NCBI RefSeq assembly: GCF_002951615.1
Contig: NZ_CP019062.1
Location: 3,968,001 to 4,032,000 of the forward strand
Source of the DNA: Rahnella sikkimica
Lineage (GTDB): Bacteria; Pseudomonadota; Gammaproteobacteria; Enterobacterales; Enterobacteriaceae
Direction: 5' to 3'
Length of the DNA stretch: 64,000 nt
The translations under genes were made by a program, and so were the position numbers. Below the pieces are notes generated by a model. The model made no database searches and had not been told where the DNA came from. It saw only the letters and a list, made by a program, of their open reading frames with translations. Below are positions 26,278 through 41,148 of the stretch, in pieces (positions within the stretch are counted from its first letter, which is position 1; every line of letters starts with the position of its first letter).

Positions 26278-27867
26278 TTAATGACGGAAATGGCGCATGT
26301 CGGTGAACAGCATTGCGATACCGTGTTCGTTGGCGGCCGCGATAACTTCGTCATCACGGATTGAACCGCCAGGCTGAATCACACAGGTAATGCCTACCGC
26401 AGCGGCGGCATCAATACCATCGCGGAACGGGAAGAAGGCATCGGATGCCATCACGGACCCTGCGACTTCCAGACCTTCGTCTGCGGCTTTAATCCCCGCG
26501 ATTTTGGCAGAGTAAACGCGGCTCATCTGGCCTGCGCCAATACCGATAGTCATTTTGTCGCGTGCATAAACGATCGCGTTGGATTTAACGAACTTGGCAA
26601 CCTTCCAGCAGAACAGGGCATCAGTCAGTTCCTGCTCAGTTGGCTGGCGCTGGGAAACAACACGCAGGTCACCGGCGTCAACCATACCCAAATCACGATC
26701 CTGAACCAGCAGGCCGCCATTCACACGTTTGAAGTCCAGCGCTTTCTGGCGCCCTTGCCATTGGCCGCAAGTCAGAACGCGAACGTTTTGTTTTGCCGCA
26801 GTCAGGGTCAGCGCTTCAGGGCTGACTGACGGAGCGATGATCACTTCGACAAACTGACGGCTGATGATCGCTTTTGCTGTTTCAGCATCAAGCTCGCGGT
26901 TGAAGGCAATAATACCGCCGAAAGCAGAAGTCGGGTCAGTCTGATAAGCACGTTCGTAAGCGGCCAGAATGTTGTCGCCGATGGCAACGCCGCAAGGGTT
27001 CGCGTGCTTAACGATGACACACGCAGGCTCTGCAAATTCCTTCACACATTCCAGCGCCGCATCGGTATCTGCAATGTTGTTATAGGAAAGAGCTTTACCT
27101 TGCAGCTGAGTCGAGGTAGCAACGGAAGCTTCGCTGACGCTTTCTTCTATATAGAAGGCGGCGTTCTGATGGCTGTTCTCGCCATAACGCATATCTTGTT
27201 TCTTTATATAGCTAAGATTCAGGGTACGCGGGAACTGGCCAGACGCGGATTCGGTATCGCCGTGATAAGCCGGAACCATGGTGCCGAAGTAGTTAGCAAT
27301 CATGCCGTCATAAGACGCGGTGTGTTCGAAAGCTTTAATCGCCAGATTGAAACGGGTTGCCAGCGTCAGTGAGCTGCTGTTGGCATCCATCTCTTCAATA
27401 ATAGAAGCGTAGTCACTGCTCTTCACCACGATCGCCACGTCTTTGTGGTTCTTCGCCGCCGAGCGGACCATGGTCGGGCCGCCGATATCAATGTTTTCTA
27501 CCGCATCTTCCAGTGAGCAATCCGGGCGGGCGATGGTTTGCGCGAACGGATAAAGGTTTACGACCACCATGTCGATTGGCGCGATCGCGTGCTGCGCCAT
27601 AATGTCATCATCTTTCCCGCGACGACCGAGGATCCCGCCGTGAACTTTCGGGTGCAGGGTTTTGACGCGTCCATCCATCATTTCCGGGAAACCCGTGTAG
27701 TCAGACACTTCTGTGACTGGCAGACCGGCTTTTGCCAACAGGCTGGCGGTGCCGCCAGTGGAAAGCAATTCAACGCCACGCGAAGAGAGTGCCTGGGCGA
27801 ATTCTACGATACCGGCTTTATCAGAAACACTGAGCAGGGCGCGGCGGATTGGACGAGATTGTTGCAT
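26278..27867 (-). CDS. purH: Bifunctional AICAR transformylase / IMP cyclohydrolase
   Basis: PurH performs the last two steps to IMP: formylation of AICAR and ring closure. The 529-residue product has an N-terminal MGS-like cyclohydrolase domain ([37 protein letters not shown]). The C-terminal transformylase domain carries the catalytic Lys-His pair in [16 protein letters not shown] and ends [13 protein letters not shown]. It lies 46 bp upstream of purD in one operon. A PurR-like operator is present about 190 bp upstream. Confidence 0.97.
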   Translation of the reverse strand: MQQSRPIRRALLSVSDKAGIVEFAQALSSRGVELLSTGGTASLLAKAGLPVTEVSDYTGFPEMMDGRVKTLHPKVHGGILGRRGKDDDIMAQHAIAPIDMVVVNLYPFAQTIARPDCSLEDAVENIDIGGPTMVRSAAKNHKDVAIVVKSSDYASIIEEMDANSSSLTLATRFNLAIKAFEHTASYDGMIANYFGTMVPAYHGDTESASGQFPRTLNLSYIKKQDMRYGENSHQNAAFYIEESVSEASVATSTQLQGKALSYNNIADTDAALECVKEFAEPACVIVKHANPCGVAIGDNILAAYERAYQTDPTSAFGGIIAFNRELDAETAKAIISRQFVEVIIAPSVSPEALTLTAAKQNVRVLTCGQWQGRQKALDFKRVNGGLLVQDRDLGMVDAGDLRVVSQRQPTEQELTDALFCWKVAKFVKSNAIVYARDKMTIGIGAGQMSRVYSAKIAGIKAADEGLEVAGSVMASDAFFPFRDGIDAAAAVGITCVIQPGGSIRDDEVIAAANEHGIAMLFTDMRHFRH

Positions 27868-28055
27868 GGTGGTTTATATCCTTGGCTTTGGAGTCGTAAT
27901 AAAGGGCGTTATCGGAATTCAATGGGCGTTTTCTTCTCTCTATATAGAGTAATTTGCAGAAAAACGTGGAATTGAGCTCTGATAGCTTCCCTCTGACGAC
28001 TTACTTTTCATTTATCACCCGCGATGGGTGTCGAAAACTGACGCGCGAAATTGTA

Positions 28056-28071
28056 GCGAAAACGATTGCGC
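28056..28071. promoter_or_regulatory. PurR-like operator upstream of purHD
   Basis: GCGAAAACGATTGCGC closely resembles the PurR consensus ACGCAAACGTTTGCGT, including the central ACG-TTGCG core. It lies in the divergent region between purH (minus) and the rRNA operon (plus). The rest of the 27868-28165 gap shows only a short CACCC/GGGTG dyad near 28015. Confidence 0.65.
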
Positions 28072-28165
28072 GACGCTCGCAAAATTTGAGATTCCTGTGC
28101 ATCTGTGGATAAATCTGTGCAAAACACGGTATAAGCGGTGTGTTTGCTGTGTAATGCAGCAAACG

Positions 28166-28216
28166 GTATTCTTTCTTAAAATTAGCCCTTGCGGCCTGCT
28201 GAGAACTCCCTATAAT
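28166..28216 (+). promoter_or_regulatory. rRNA operon promoter P1 with UP element
   Basis: TTGCGG (28189-28194) and TATAAT (28211-28216) are 16 bp apart, a spacing typical of rrn P1. CTCCC precedes the -10 and a GC-rich discriminator follows it. The AT-rich GTATTCTTTCTTAAAATTAG upstream looks like an UP element. Regulation by growth rate, ppGpp and Fis is expected from the family. Confidence 0.85.
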
Positions 28217-28308
28217 GCCGCTCCATCGACAGGGAACAACGTGAACAACATCACGAAGTAACCGGGTCGGAAAGATTAAAAACAGCGGCAACCGGATGAA
28301 ATAAACGG

Positions 28309-28336
28309 TTGACACTGAAAGAGGAAAGCGTAATAT
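28309..28336 (+). promoter_or_regulatory. rRNA operon promoter P2
   Basis: TTGACA (28309-28314) and TAATAT (28331-28336), spaced 16 bp, lie about 120 bp after P1, as in enterobacterial rrn operons. Confidence 0.8.
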
Positions 28337-28344
28337 ACGCCACC

Positions 28345-28387
28345 TCGAGTTAGCAAGCGAAAGCGCGTAACTCACTGCTCTTTAACA
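28345..28387 (+). promoter_or_regulatory. boxB-boxA antitermination site of the rRNA leader
   Basis: A GAGTTA...TAACTC hairpin is followed by the boxA sequence TGCTCTTTAACA (28376-28387), the target of the Nus-factor antitermination complex. A second boxA copy occurs before 23S at 30399-30410. Confidence 0.8.
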
Positions 28388-28547
28388 ATTTATCAGACAA
28401 TCTGTGTGGGCACTCACAAGACGATATCAGCCACCTCGGTGGCAAAAAATATCAAGTCTTAGAGTGACCAAGCAGTAATTCATTTAGTGAATTATTACGA
28501 AAGTAAACTTTGAGCACCGCTTAACTTGTTTAAGCAAATCGAACTTT

Positions 28548-30090
<1,543 letters not shown>

Positions 30091-30232
30091 CCTCAAGATA
30101 CGCATTGTGCAGTGTCCACACAGATTGTCTGATGAAATTAATGAGCAAGAGCACCTGTTGATGCGGTAAGGGAGACCTTACGCTGATGCGAAAAGTGCCA
30201 TACCGTTCTGCGGTCTGGTACGGATTTTTCGT

Positions 30233-30308
30233 GTCCCCATCGTCTAGAGGCCTAGGACACTGCCCTTTCACGGCTGTAACAGGGGTTCGAATCCCCTTGG
30301 GGACGCCA
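30233..30308 (+). tRNA. tRNA-Glu (UUC)
   Basis: The 76-nt gene starts GTCCCCATCGTCTAGAGG and ends GGGGACGCCA, with CCA encoded. The acceptor stem GTCCCC pairs with GGGGAC, the anticodon TTC lies at about 30267-30269, and the T-loop GGTTCGAATCC is intact. It lies in the 461-bp 16S-23S spacer, like tRNA-Glu in several E. coli rrn operons. No tRNA-Ile or tRNA-Ala is present in this operon. Confidence 0.97.
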
Positions 30309-30398
30309 CTCCGATAATGTGTGAAAGACATTATCAACAGTTCTTTATGAACGATAAAAAATCTTAAAGATGACTTTAACGAGTCGTGTTTAAGATAT

Positions 30399-30410
30399 TG
30401 CTCTTTAACA
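30399..30410 (+). promoter_or_regulatory. Second boxA before 23S
   Basis: TGCTCTTTAACA repeats the leader boxA inside the 16S-23S spacer, the usual second antitermination site that protects 23S transcription from Rho. Confidence 0.75.
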
Positions 30411-30551
30411 ATCTGGAACAAGCTGAAAAATTGAAAGTTTACAGCTGAACATCACTCTCCGTAGAAGTACTGAGTGGTGATTCTGTCTGTAACAGAGTCT
30501 CTCAAATAATCGCAGCGCGATGATGTCTTTTAAGACACCTTCGGGTTGTGA

Positions 30552-33460
<2,909 letters not shown>

Positions 33461-33581
33461 ACAACACCAAAGGTGTTTTGTATTGACTCTGTGAAAGACG
33501 TAGATTTTTCAGCTGATTGTTCCGAGATTGGTTCGTAGTGCAAGCCTGATATGGGGTGAGCGGTATGAATGAAACAGAATT

Positions 33582-33701
33582 TGCCTGGCGGCATTAGCGC
33601 GGTGGTCCCACCTGACCCCATGCCGAACTCAGAAGTGAAACGCCGTAGCGCCGATGGTAGTGTGGGGTCTCCCCATGCGAGAGTAGGGAACTGCCAGGCA
33701 T
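33582..33701 (+). rRNA. 5S ribosomal RNA
   Basis: The 120-nt gene starts TGCCTGGCGGCATTAGCG and ends AACTGCCAGGCAT. Its ends pair to form helix I and the conserved CCGAACTCAGAAGTGAAACG is present. Confidence 0.98.
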
Positions 33702-33712
33702 CAAATAAGTGG

Positions 33713-33743
33713 AAAGCCCTGTACTGACGTACAGGGCTTTTTG
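33713..33743 (+). terminator. Terminator of the rRNA operon
   Basis: A 12-bp perfect stem AAAGCCCTGTAC/GTACAGGGCTTT with a TGAC loop (33713-33740), followed by T's, sits 12 bp after 5S. Confidence 0.92.
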
Positions 33744-33932
33744 CTATGGGGAATTTGGGTAGCGTTGAGGTTATTTTATCTACGTTCCCCTCCTGCATTT
33801 CTTCCTTCATATTGCTCATTACCCTCTTACTCTCCGGTTATATAACCAGATCGTCTAAATTAATAACCGAAGCTGAAACATTTTCACTTACCGTTTGCAG
33901 GCTCGACATCTTAGATAAAAACCGCTATCTTC

Positions 33933-33964
33933 GGCTGTCTAGAAGTCTAAACGTATAAATGGAT
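33933..33964 (+). promoter_or_regulatory. Four tandem met boxes (MetJ operator) before metA
   Basis: Contiguous 8-mers GGCTGTCT, AGAAGTCT, AAACGTAT and AAATGGAT fit the MetJ repeat AGACGTCT and resemble the E. coli metA operator. With S-adenosylmethionine bound, MetJ should repress metA. They lie 18 bp before the metA ATG, so the promoter must overlap or lie just upstream. Confidence 0.8.
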
Positions 33965-33981
33965 GTCGTGAGGAAGTTGCT

Positions 33982-34911
33982 ATGCCGATCCGGGTTCCAG
34001 ATGAGTTACCAGCCGTAAATTTCCTGCGTAATGAGAATGTTTTTGTGATGGCTTCATCACGCGCAAAAATTCAGGAAATTCGTCCTTTAAAAGTGCTGGT
34101 ACTCAACCTGATGCCAAAGAAAATTGAGACAGAAAATCAGTTTTTACGGCTGCTCTCCAACTCTCCTTTGCAGATTGATGTGCAACTTCTGCGGATTGAT
34201 AGCCGTGAGTCTAAAAATACGCCGGCTGAACACCTGAATAACTTTTACTGTGATTTCGAAGACATTCAGCACGATAACTATGATGGCCTGATTGTTACCG
34301 GCGCTCCTCTGGGCTTAGTTGATTTCTGCGATGTTGCCTACTGGCCAGAGATTGAACGTGTTATCCACTGGGCTAAAGAACACGTCACGTCCACACTGTT
34401 CGTGTGTTGGGCGGTGCAGGCTGCGTTAAATGTCCTGTATGACATCCCTAAAATGACGCGAGAAACCAAGCTCTCAGGTGTTTATCCTCACCAGACATTA
34501 CAGCCGCTGGCTCTGCTGACCCGTGGATTTGATGAAACATTTCTGGCCCCTCATTCGCGCTATGCTGATTTCCCGGCGGATACGTTACGTCAGCACACCG
34601 ATCTCGACATCCTGGCTGAATCTGACGAAGCCGGTGCTTATTTGTTTGCAACGAAAGACAAGCGCATGGCATTCGTCACGGGCCACCCGGAATATGATGC
34701 GGGCACACTGGCTGGAGAATATCTGCGCGATGTTGCCGCCGGTTTATCGCCTGAAATGCCTTACAATTACTTCCCGCAGGACAATGCTGAGTTATCGCCT
34801 AAAGCAACCTGGCGTAGTCACGGGCATCTGCTGTTTGCTAACTGGCTGAACTACTATGTTTACCAGATTACGCCATTCGATCTGCGCCAGATGAATCCAA
34901 CCCTGGAATAA
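33982..34911 (+). CDS. metA: Homoserine O-succinyltransferase
   Basis: MetA acylates homoserine with succinyl-CoA, the first dedicated step of methionine synthesis. The product has 309 residues, as in E. coli. The catalytic cysteine lies in [13 protein letters not shown] (about residue 142), and the catalytic histidine and glutamate lie in VTGHPEYD (about 235-237). The start follows GAGGAAGTTGCT. A met-box array precedes it and an intrinsic terminator follows at 34927. It is unlinked to other met biosynthetic genes except metH, about 6 kb away. Confidence 0.97.
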   Translation: MPIRVPDELPAVNFLRNENVFVMASSRAKIQEIRPLKVLVLNLMPKKIETENQFLRLLSNSPLQIDVQLLRIDSRESKNTPAEHLNNFYCDFEDIQHDNYDGLIVTGAPLGLVDFCDVAYWPEIERVIHWAKEHVTSTLFVCWAVQAALNVLYDIPKMTRETKLSGVYPHQTLQPLALLTRGFDETFLAPHSRYADFPADTLRQHTDLDILAESDEAGAYLFATKDKRMAFVTGHPEYDAGTLAGEYLRDVAAGLSPEMPYNYFPQDNAELSPKATWRSHGHLLFANWLNYYVYQITPFDLRQMNPTLE

Positions 34912-34926
34912 TTTCCTTCATAATTT

Positions 34927-34962
34927 GCAGATGATCTCTACACCCGATCATCTGCTTCTGTT
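34927..34962 (+). terminator. Terminator of metA
   Basis: A perfect 10-bp stem GCAGATGATC/GATCATCTGC with a 9-nt loop (34927-34955) is followed by TTCTGTTT. The remaining 320 bp to aceB are AT-rich and hold the aceBAK control region. Confidence 0.75.
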
Positions 34963-35096
34963 TGCCTCCAACCTCTTCCTCTCAACTGACTATCCGATCC
35001 TCAATCTCAAAAAAATCGAAATGGATTCTTATTTTTCTATATTTTTTTACGTTTTTATCTCACTGATTAATATCTGCTATTTCATAAAATTAAAAT

Positions 35097-35122
35097 AAAA
35101 TGGAAATCGTTTTTGATTTTAT
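35097..35122 (+). promoter_or_regulatory. IclR operator / aceBAK promoter region
   Basis: AAATGGAAATCGTTTTTGAT (35098-35117) and the adjoining TTTTATG closely match the E. coli IclR site upstream of aceB. iclR is downstream in this window. No clear Cra or IHF site was identified by eye. Confidence 0.6.
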
Positions 35123-35281
35123 GAAAATCCTGATTACGCTTAAATCTATCGGGTAATAAATGACCATCGATAAATCGCCACAGGATCTTCCCCGGTGTCG
35201 CTGGTTTATTTTCTACCGTATCAGCATCTGCTTAGTAAGGCGGTCTGGCAGATTTAAGTCGAAAAATCAGGAGAGTTAGCG

Positions 35282-36880
35282 ATGTCAGAGCAAATTACGC
35301 GCAGTCAGCTTGGTTTTACACGCCGTTTTGGTGAAAACGAAACACATATTCTGACTGAAGAGGCTGTGGACTTTTTGTCTGAGCTGGTCGTACGTTTTAC
35401 CCCACTGCGTAACCGCTTGCTGGCAGAACGCGTTGTGGTGCAGAGAAAAATTGATGGCGGCATTTTACCGAATTTTATTTCGGAAACTGATTCCATAAAA
35501 AAATCACATTGGACGATTCGGGGCATTCCGGATGATTTAAGGGATCGCCGCGTAGAAATCACCGGGCCGGTAGAACGCAAAATGGTGATTAATGCGCTTA
35601 ATGCCAACGTGAAAGTCTTTATGGCGGATTTTGAAGATTCTCTGGCTCCAGACTGGCAGAAAGTCATCGAAGGGCAGATCAACCTACGTGATGCGGTTAA
35701 CGGCACGATCAGTTACACCAATGAATCAGGCAAGATTTACCAGCTCAAACCTGATCCTGCCGTGTTGATCTGCCGCGTCCGTGGCCTGCACTTGCCCGAA
35801 AAACACGTGACCTGGCAGGGGGAAGCCATTCCCGGTTCATTGTTTGATTTTGCTCTGTACTTTTTCCACAACCATCGCGCGTTACTGGCAAAAGGCAGCG
35901 GCCCTTATTTCTATCTGCCAAAAATGCAGTCTTATCAGGAAGCGGACTGGTGGAGCCAGGTCTTCAGCTTTGCCGAGGACTACGCCGGATTATCCCGTGG
36001 CACCATCAAAGCCACCGTCCTGATTGAAACTCTGCCCGCCGTGTTCCAGATGGACGAAATTCTTTATCACCTGCGCGACCATATCGTCGGGCTGAACTGC
36101 GGACGCTGGGACTACATCTTCAGCTATATCAAAACGTTGAGAAATCATGCTGACCGCGTTTTACCCGATCGACAGTCGGTCACCATGACGCAGCCATTCC
36201 TCAATGCGTACTCACGGCTTCTCATCAGAACCTGCCACCGCCGTGGTGCATTTGCGATGGGCGGAATGGCGGCATTTATTCCGAGCAAAGATGTTAAGCG
36301 CAACGAATGGGTGCTGAACAAGGTAAGAACAGACAAAGAGCTGGAGGCGACCAACGGGCATGACGGTACCTGGATAGCGCATCCGGGGCTGGCTGATACC
36401 GTGCTGGAAGTTTTCGATAAAGCGCTCGGTTCCCGCCCCAATCAGCTGGACATATTACGCGAAGGTGATGGCGATATTACTGCGGCACAATTGCTGGAGC
36501 CTTGTTCCGGTGAACGAACCGAAGAGGGTATGCGCGCGAACATCCGGGTTGCGGTGCAATACATCGAAGCATGGATCTCCGGCAATGGCTGCGTACCCAT
36601 TTACGGTCTGATGGAAGATGCCGCGACTGCAGAGATTTCCCGAACCTCAATCTGGCAATGGATCCATCATGGCAAAACGCTCAGCGACGGCCAGCTTGTC
36701 ACCAAGCCTTTGTTCCGCCGCATGCTGAATGAAGAAATGCTGGTGATCCAACAGGAGTTAGGTGAACAACGTTTCAGCTCCGGGCGCTTCACGCAGGCCG
36801 CCACATTGATGGAAAAAATTACCACGCAGGATGAGTTAATCGACTTCCTGACCCTGCCGGGCTATCAGCTGCTGGCCTGA
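35282..36880 (+). CDS. aceB: Malate synthase A
   Basis: AceB condenses glyoxylate with acetyl-CoA to malate, the second step of the glyoxylate shunt used during growth on acetate or fatty acids. The 532-residue product has the [13 protein letters not shown] metal-binding region, the [18 protein letters not shown] segment with the substrate-binding residues, and [27 protein letters not shown] precedes the ATG. It is the first gene of aceBAK, with aceA 40 bp downstream. Confidence 0.97.
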   Translation: MSEQITRSQLGFTRRFGENETHILTEEAVDFLSELVVRFTPLRNRLLAERVVVQRKIDGGILPNFISETDSIKKSHWTIRGIPDDLRDRRVEITGPVERKMVINALNANVKVFMADFEDSLAPDWQKVIEGQINLRDAVNGTISYTNESGKIYQLKPDPAVLICRVRGLHLPEKHVTWQGEAIPGSLFDFALYFFHNHRALLAKGSGPYFYLPKMQSYQEADWWSQVFSFAEDYAGLSRGTIKATVLIETLPAVFQMDEILYHLRDHIVGLNCGRWDYIFSYIKTLRNHADRVLPDRQSVTMTQPFLNAYSRLLIRTCHRRGAFAMGGMAAFIPSKDVKRNEWVLNKVRTDKELEATNGHDGTWIAHPGLADTVLEVFDKALGSRPNQLDILREGDGDITAAQLLEPCSGERTEEGMRANIRVAVQYIEAWISGNGCVPIYGLMEDAATAEISRTSIWQWIHHGKTLSDGQLVTKPLFRRMLNEEMLVIQQELGEQRFSSGRFTQAATLMEKITTQDELIDFLTLPGYQLLA

Positions 36881-36920
36881 ATCTTCTTACCCTACTCATA
36901 AAAAGACCGGAGCATTTGCC

Positions 36921-38243
36921 ATGAAAACAACACGTACTCAGCAAATTCAGCAGCTTGAAGAAACCTGGAATCAGCTACGCTGGAAGGGGATTACCCGCCC
37001 TTATACGGCCGCCGAAGTCATCAGCCTGCGCGGCTCGCTGAACCCGGAATGTACTCTGGCTCAGCACGGCGCTGCCCGTCTGTGGAATTTACTGCACGGT
37101 GCATCCCGCAAGGGTTATGTGAATTGTCTGGGCGCGCTGACCGGCGGTCAGGCATTGCAGCAGGCAAAAGCTGGTATTGAAGCCATTTATCTGTCTGGCT
37201 GGCAGGTTGCCGCCGATGCCAATACCGCATCCAGCATGTATCCCGATCAGTCGTTGTATCCGGTGAATTCTGTGCCGGAAGTGGTAGCTCGTATTAACAA
37301 TACCTTCCGCCGCGCCGACCAGATTCAATGGGCCAATAATATCGAACCAGGTCAGCAGGGCTATACCGATTATTTCCTGCCGATAGTGGCTGATGCCGAA
37401 GCCGGTTTTGGCGGCGTGCTGAATGCGTTTGAACTGATGAAATCAATGATTGAAGCCGGAGCGGCGGCCGTCCATTTCGAAGACCAGCTTGCTGCGGTAA
37501 AAAAATGCGGACATATGGGCGGCAAAGTGCTGGTACCCACTCAGGAAGCGGTGCAAAAGCTGGTATCTGCCCGTCTGGCTGCTGATGTGCTTGGCGTGCC
37601 GACACTGCTGGTTGCCCGTACCGACGCCGACGCCGCTGATTTGCTGACATCCGATTGCGATCCTTATGACAGCCAGTTCATTACCGGCGAGAGAACGCAT
37701 GAAGGTTTTTACCGTACACACGCCGGTATCGAGCAGGCGATCAGCCGCGGTCTGGCTTACGCGCCGTATGCTGACGTGGTCTGGTGTGAAACATCAACGC
37801 CGGATTTGAAACTTGCGCAGCGTTTTGCCGAGGCGATTCACGCGAAATTCCCCGGTAAATTGCTGGCCTATAACTGCTCGCCGTCGTTTAACTGGAAGAA
37901 GAATCTGGATGATAAAACGATTGCCAGCTTCCAGGATCAACTGGCGGAGATGGGCTATCAGTACCAGTTCATCACGCTGGCCGGCATCCACAGCATGTGG
38001 TTCAACATGTTTGACCTTGCTCATGCGTATGCGCAGGGCGAAGGGATGAAACACTACGTCGAAAAAGTGCAGGAGCCTGAATTTGCGGCGATCGGTCGCG
38101 GATACACTTTCGCTTCACATCAGCAGGAAGTGGGCACCGGGTATTTCGACAAAGTGACTAACATCATTCAGGGCGGACGCTCATCGGTAACTGCGTTAAC
38201 CGGCTCGACCGAAGAACAGCAGTTCTCTTCAACGTCACATTGA
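36921..38243 (+). CDS. aceA: Isocitrate lyase
   Basis: AceA cleaves isocitrate to glyoxylate and succinate, bypassing the CO2-releasing steps of the TCA cycle. The 440-residue product has the metal-binding [10 protein letters not shown] segment, the catalytic cysteine in KKCGHMGGK (about residue 197) and [10 protein letters not shown]. The start follows GACCGGAGCATTTGCC. A hairpin with a T-run separates it from aceK and probably lowers aceK expression. Confidence 0.97.
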   Translation: MKTTRTQQIQQLEETWNQLRWKGITRPYTAAEVISLRGSLNPECTLAQHGAARLWNLLHGASRKGYVNCLGALTGGQALQQAKAGIEAIYLSGWQVAADANTASSMYPDQSLYPVNSVPEVVARINNTFRRADQIQWANNIEPGQQGYTDYFLPIVADAEAGFGGVLNAFELMKSMIEAGAAAVHFEDQLAAVKKCGHMGGKVLVPTQEAVQKLVSARLAADVLGVPTLLVARTDADAADLLTSDCDPYDSQFITGERTHEGFYRTHAGIEQAISRGLAYAPYADVVWCETSTPDLKLAQRFAEAIHAKFPGKLLAYNCSPSFNWKKNLDDKTIASFQDQLAEMGYQYQFITLAGIHSMWFNMFDLAHAYAQGEGMKHYVEKVQEPEFAAIGRGYTFASHQQEVGTGYFDKVTNIIQGGRSSVTALTGSTEEQQFSSTSH

Positions 38244-38248
38244 TCTGG

Positions 38249-38268
38249 CCCGGCGCAAGCCGGGTTTT
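38249..38268 (+). terminator. Intercistronic hairpin between aceA and aceK
   Basis: CCCGGC-GCAA-GCCGGG, a 6-bp GC stem with a GNRA tetraloop, is followed by TTTT, only 5 nt after the aceA stop. It probably terminates part of the transcripts, or blocks 3' decay, so that aceK is made in far smaller amounts than aceA. Confidence 0.7.
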
Positions 38269-38287
38269 CCCTTCCGGAGCCGACATT

Positions 38288-40000
38288 ATGCGCATCGAAT
38301 TGTTGATTGCTCAGACTATTTTGCAAGGGTTCGATGCACAGTATGGCCGTTTTCTGGAGGTGACTTCACAGGCCCAGCAACGTTTTGAACATGCTAACTG
38401 GCCGGCGGTGCAGGCGGCCATGAAACAGCGAATTCATCTTTACGACCACCATGTCGGATTGGTTGTGTCGCAGCTCAAATGCATCACAGGCCAGCACTTT
38501 TACGATGCTGCATTTCTGGTCCGCATAAAAAGCTGTTATGCCGGATTGTTGCCTGATTATCCCCGGGCAGAAATCGCAGAAAGTTTCTTTAATTCAGTCT
38601 ATTGCCGGATTTTCAAACACCGTGAACTGACGGCGGACAAGCTTTTTATTTTTAGCGAACAGCCCGTTTATCGGCCACAAAATTGCGCCCGACCACTGGC
38701 CCGGCAATATCCGGTGCAAGGAAATCTGGTCGCCACACTGGGCAGAGTTCTCCACGATCTTCCGATGCGTTTAGCGTGGGAGAATGCGCCGCGTGATATT
38801 GATTACATCAGTACGGCGTTGCAGCAAAGATTTCCCGGTGATGCGTTATCAGGGGCGGTAATTGAGATAGCCACTGAAGTTTTCTACCGCAATAAGGCGG
38901 CGTGGATTATTGGAAAAATCAGGCTGGGGCAGCAGGTTTTCCCGCTGTTATTGCCGGTGCATCAGAGTCATCAGCGCGAGTTATTTGTGGATGCGTGTCT
39001 GACTGAAGGTAATGATGCCAGCATAGTTTTCGGCTTCGCTCGCTCTTATTTTATGGTTTACGCCCCGCAACCGGGCGCGCTGGTGGAATGGCTGCGGGAG
39101 ATTTTACCGGCCAAAACGACGGCTGAACTTTATAGTGCTATTGGCTGCCAAAAGCATGCGAAAACTGAATGTTATCGCGAGCACTTACACTTTATGGCGC
39201 AAACCGACGAGTCTTTTATTATTGCGCCGGGCGTCAAAGGTATGGTCATGCTGGTCTTTACCTTGCCGGGAAGTGACCGCGTTTTCAAAGTCATTAAAGA
39301 CCGTTTCGCCCCGCAAAAAGAGGTGACAGAAGCGCAGGTTATGGCCTGCTACCAGCTGGTCAAAGAGCACGACCGCGTGGGACGGATGGCCGATACCCAG
39401 GAATTTGAGCATTTTGTTCTGGCTAAGAAAAACATCAGTCCGGAGTTAATGGCCGAGCTACAGCGTGAAGTCCCGGCGAAGATTGAAGATCTGGGCGACT
39501 GCATTGCACTGAAGCATTTGTATATCGAACGCCGTATGACGCCGCTGAACTTATATCTGGAACAGGCGGATGATCAGCAACTGCATGACGTTATTGAAGA
39601 ATACGGCAACGCGATTAAGCAACTTGCGGCGGCGAACATTTTCCCCGGCGATATGTTGTTTAAAAACTTTGGCGTAACGCGTCATGGTCGTGTCGTATTT
39701 TATGATTACGACGAAATCTGTTACATGACGGAAGTGAATTTCCGCGATATTCCTGCCCCGCGTTACCCTGAAGATGAACTGGCCAGCGAGCCCTGGTACA
39801 GCATTGCGCCGGGGGATGTTTTTCCTGAAGAATTTCGCCATTTCCTGTGCAGCGACAAACGCGTCCGGCAGTTCTTCGAAGCGGCACACAATGACCTGTT
39901 TTCTGCCGGTTACTGGCGCGGTTTGCAAACTCGGATCCGCGAAGGGCACGTCGAGGACGTCTTTGCGTATCGCCGCAGCCAGCGTTTCAGCCGCCGTTAA
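38288..40000 (+). CDS. aceK: Isocitrate dehydrogenase kinase/phosphatase
   Basis: AceK phosphorylates and inactivates isocitrate dehydrogenase on acetate, sending isocitrate to AceA, and reverses this when needed. The 570-residue product has the N-terminal regulatory region and a C-terminal kinase-like domain with [14 protein letters not shown] (ATP-binding lysine), [13 protein letters not shown] and the metal-binding FYDYDE. The ATG at 38288, behind TTCCGGAGCC, gives [20 protein letters not shown], matching E. coli. An in-frame extension overlapping aceA is not used. Confidence 0.95.
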   Translation: MRIELLIAQTILQGFDAQYGRFLEVTSQAQQRFEHANWPAVQAAMKQRIHLYDHHVGLVVSQLKCITGQHFYDAAFLVRIKSCYAGLLPDYPRAEIAESFFNSVYCRIFKHRELTADKLFIFSEQPVYRPQNCARPLARQYPVQGNLVATLGRVLHDLPMRLAWENAPRDIDYISTALQQRFPGDALSGAVIEIATEVFYRNKAAWIIGKIRLGQQVFPLLLPVHQSHQRELFVDACLTEGNDASIVFGFARSYFMVYAPQPGALVEWLREILPAKTTAELYSAIGCQKHAKTECYREHLHFMAQTDESFIIAPGVKGMVMLVFTLPGSDRVFKVIKDRFAPQKEVTEAQVMACYQLVKEHDRVGRMADTQEFEHFVLAKKNISPELMAELQREVPAKIEDLGDCIALKHLYIERRMTPLNLYLEQADDQQLHDVIEEYGNAIKQLAAANIFPGDMLFKNFGVTRHGRVVFYDYDEICYMTEVNFRDIPAPRYPEDELASEPWYSIAPGDVFPEEFRHFLCSDKRVRQFFEAAHNDLFSAGYWRGLQTRIREGHVEDVFAYRRSQRFSRR

Positions 40001-40008
40001 GTCTCATG

Positions 40009-40034
40009 CTCCCGCCATCTGTGCGGGAGTCCTT
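40009..40034. terminator. Hairpin between convergent aceK and iclR
   Basis: A 7-bp stem CTCCCGC/GCGGGAG at 40009-40029 is followed by TCCTTCCTC. It could end aceK transcripts, but the T-run is poor. Confidence 0.5.
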
Positions 40035-40040
40035 CCTCAA

Positions 40041-40883
40041 TTAATGTTTACCGCCGCCATAAGCCTGCGTAATTTCTTTCGCAGCATGGATCACCAGCGC
40101 ACCCAGTTCTGTCACGCGGTCGTCAGTTATCCTTGAAACCGGGCCGGAAATGGAAATCGCGGCGTAAGCGTCGTTATGCTCATCGTAAATACAGGTCGCC
40201 ACACAGCGCAGGCCGAGCGCATGTTCTTCATCATCGAAGGCATAACCACGTTTACGCGTATCGGCCAGCTCCTGTTTCAGGTTTGCCGGAGACGTCCTGG
40301 TCAGCGGCGTATAGCTGTGCAAGCCAATTTTGTGCAGAAGCTTTGCCAGCCGTTCTTCCGGAAGGGTGGAAAGAAATGCCTTACCCGCCCCGGAAGCATG
40401 CATCGGCAGTTTTCCGCCAATCGGCGCTGACATCCGCATCAGTGCGTTGCACTGCACCTGATCGATGATGATCGCCTGATAATCACTGTGATCCAGCACG
40501 GCCAGATTAACGGTTTCACCCGATTCTTCCATCAGGCGACGCAGCATCGGGTGGACCATCGCCAGCAAATTACGGCTTTGCAGAAAACTGCTGCCGACGA
40601 CAAAGGCATGCGAGCCGATGGTCCACAGACCTAAATCGCCGACCTGCCGGACAAACCCCTGTTGCTGCATCGTGGTCAGCAAACGGTGAGTGGTGGAATT
40701 CGGTAAGCCTGCTTGCTGAGCCAGATCCGTGAGCGCTACGCTGCCCTGAGCTTCGGCAATATATTCCAGCAACTTCAGGCCACGGGTGAGGGACTGAACC
40801 TGTCCGGTGGCGGCGCTGCCTGCTGTTGCAGCGGCTTTTGTTTTCTTAGCACGCTTGGCCGGAGTCAATGCGGACGTTGCCAT
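40041..40883 (-). CDS. iclR: Glyoxylate shunt repressor IclR
   Basis: IclR represses aceBAK; glyoxylate and pyruvate modulate its binding. The 280-residue product has an N-terminal basic, alanine-rich tail (about 1-27, longer than in E. coli), and a winged-helix domain with QSLTRGLKLLEYIAEAQ and GLPNSTTHRLLTTMQQQGF. The C-terminal effector domain includes GKLPMHASGAGKAFL and CVATCIYDEH. The ATG at 40883 is preferred over a start 16 codons upstream, which lacks homology. It is encoded convergently to aceK and divergently to metH. Confidence 0.95.
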   Translation of the reverse strand: MATSALTPAKRAKKTKAAATAGSAATGQVQSLTRGLKLLEYIAEAQGSVALTDLAQQAGLPNSTTHRLLTTMQQQGFVRQVGDLGLWTIGSHAFVVGSSFLQSRNLLAMVHPMLRRLMEESGETVNLAVLDHSDYQAIIIDQVQCNALMRMSAPIGGKLPMHASGAGKAFLSTLPEERLAKLLHKIGLHSYTPLTRTSPANLKQELADTRKRGYAFDDEEHALGLRCVATCIYDEHNDAYAAISISGPVSRITDDRVTELGALVIHAAKEITQAYGGGKH

Positions 40884-41148
40884 AAGCCTGTTCCTTGTAA
40901 GATGCGCCAAAAGGTGGCGAAGAAAAGTCATTTTTGGAATTGGTTTTCGTTTTTACAGTATGGATCGCAACCTGCCTTTGCGCTCATCCGATGTGTTGCA
41001 CAGCATTTGCGGGATGCCTTCCTGAATTGAAAAAGTCTCATGTCACCGCGGCCTTTTGCCTTCTGAAGGTATGCTAGGATGTTGACCATAATTTCCGGCG
41101 CTTGAATGAAAAATTTGCCGGGTGTGCGTGGTGTGTGATGAGGTGAAA

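Noticed and set aside
28028..28261. Small open frame upstream of 16S
   Set aside because: It covers the PurR-like site and the rRNA P1 promoter, so coding function is implausible.
33746..33958. Possible 70-residue gene between 5S and metA
   Set aside because: It overlaps the met-box operator, starts inside the 3' flank of the rRNA terminator, has no good ribosome-binding site and resembles no family I know.
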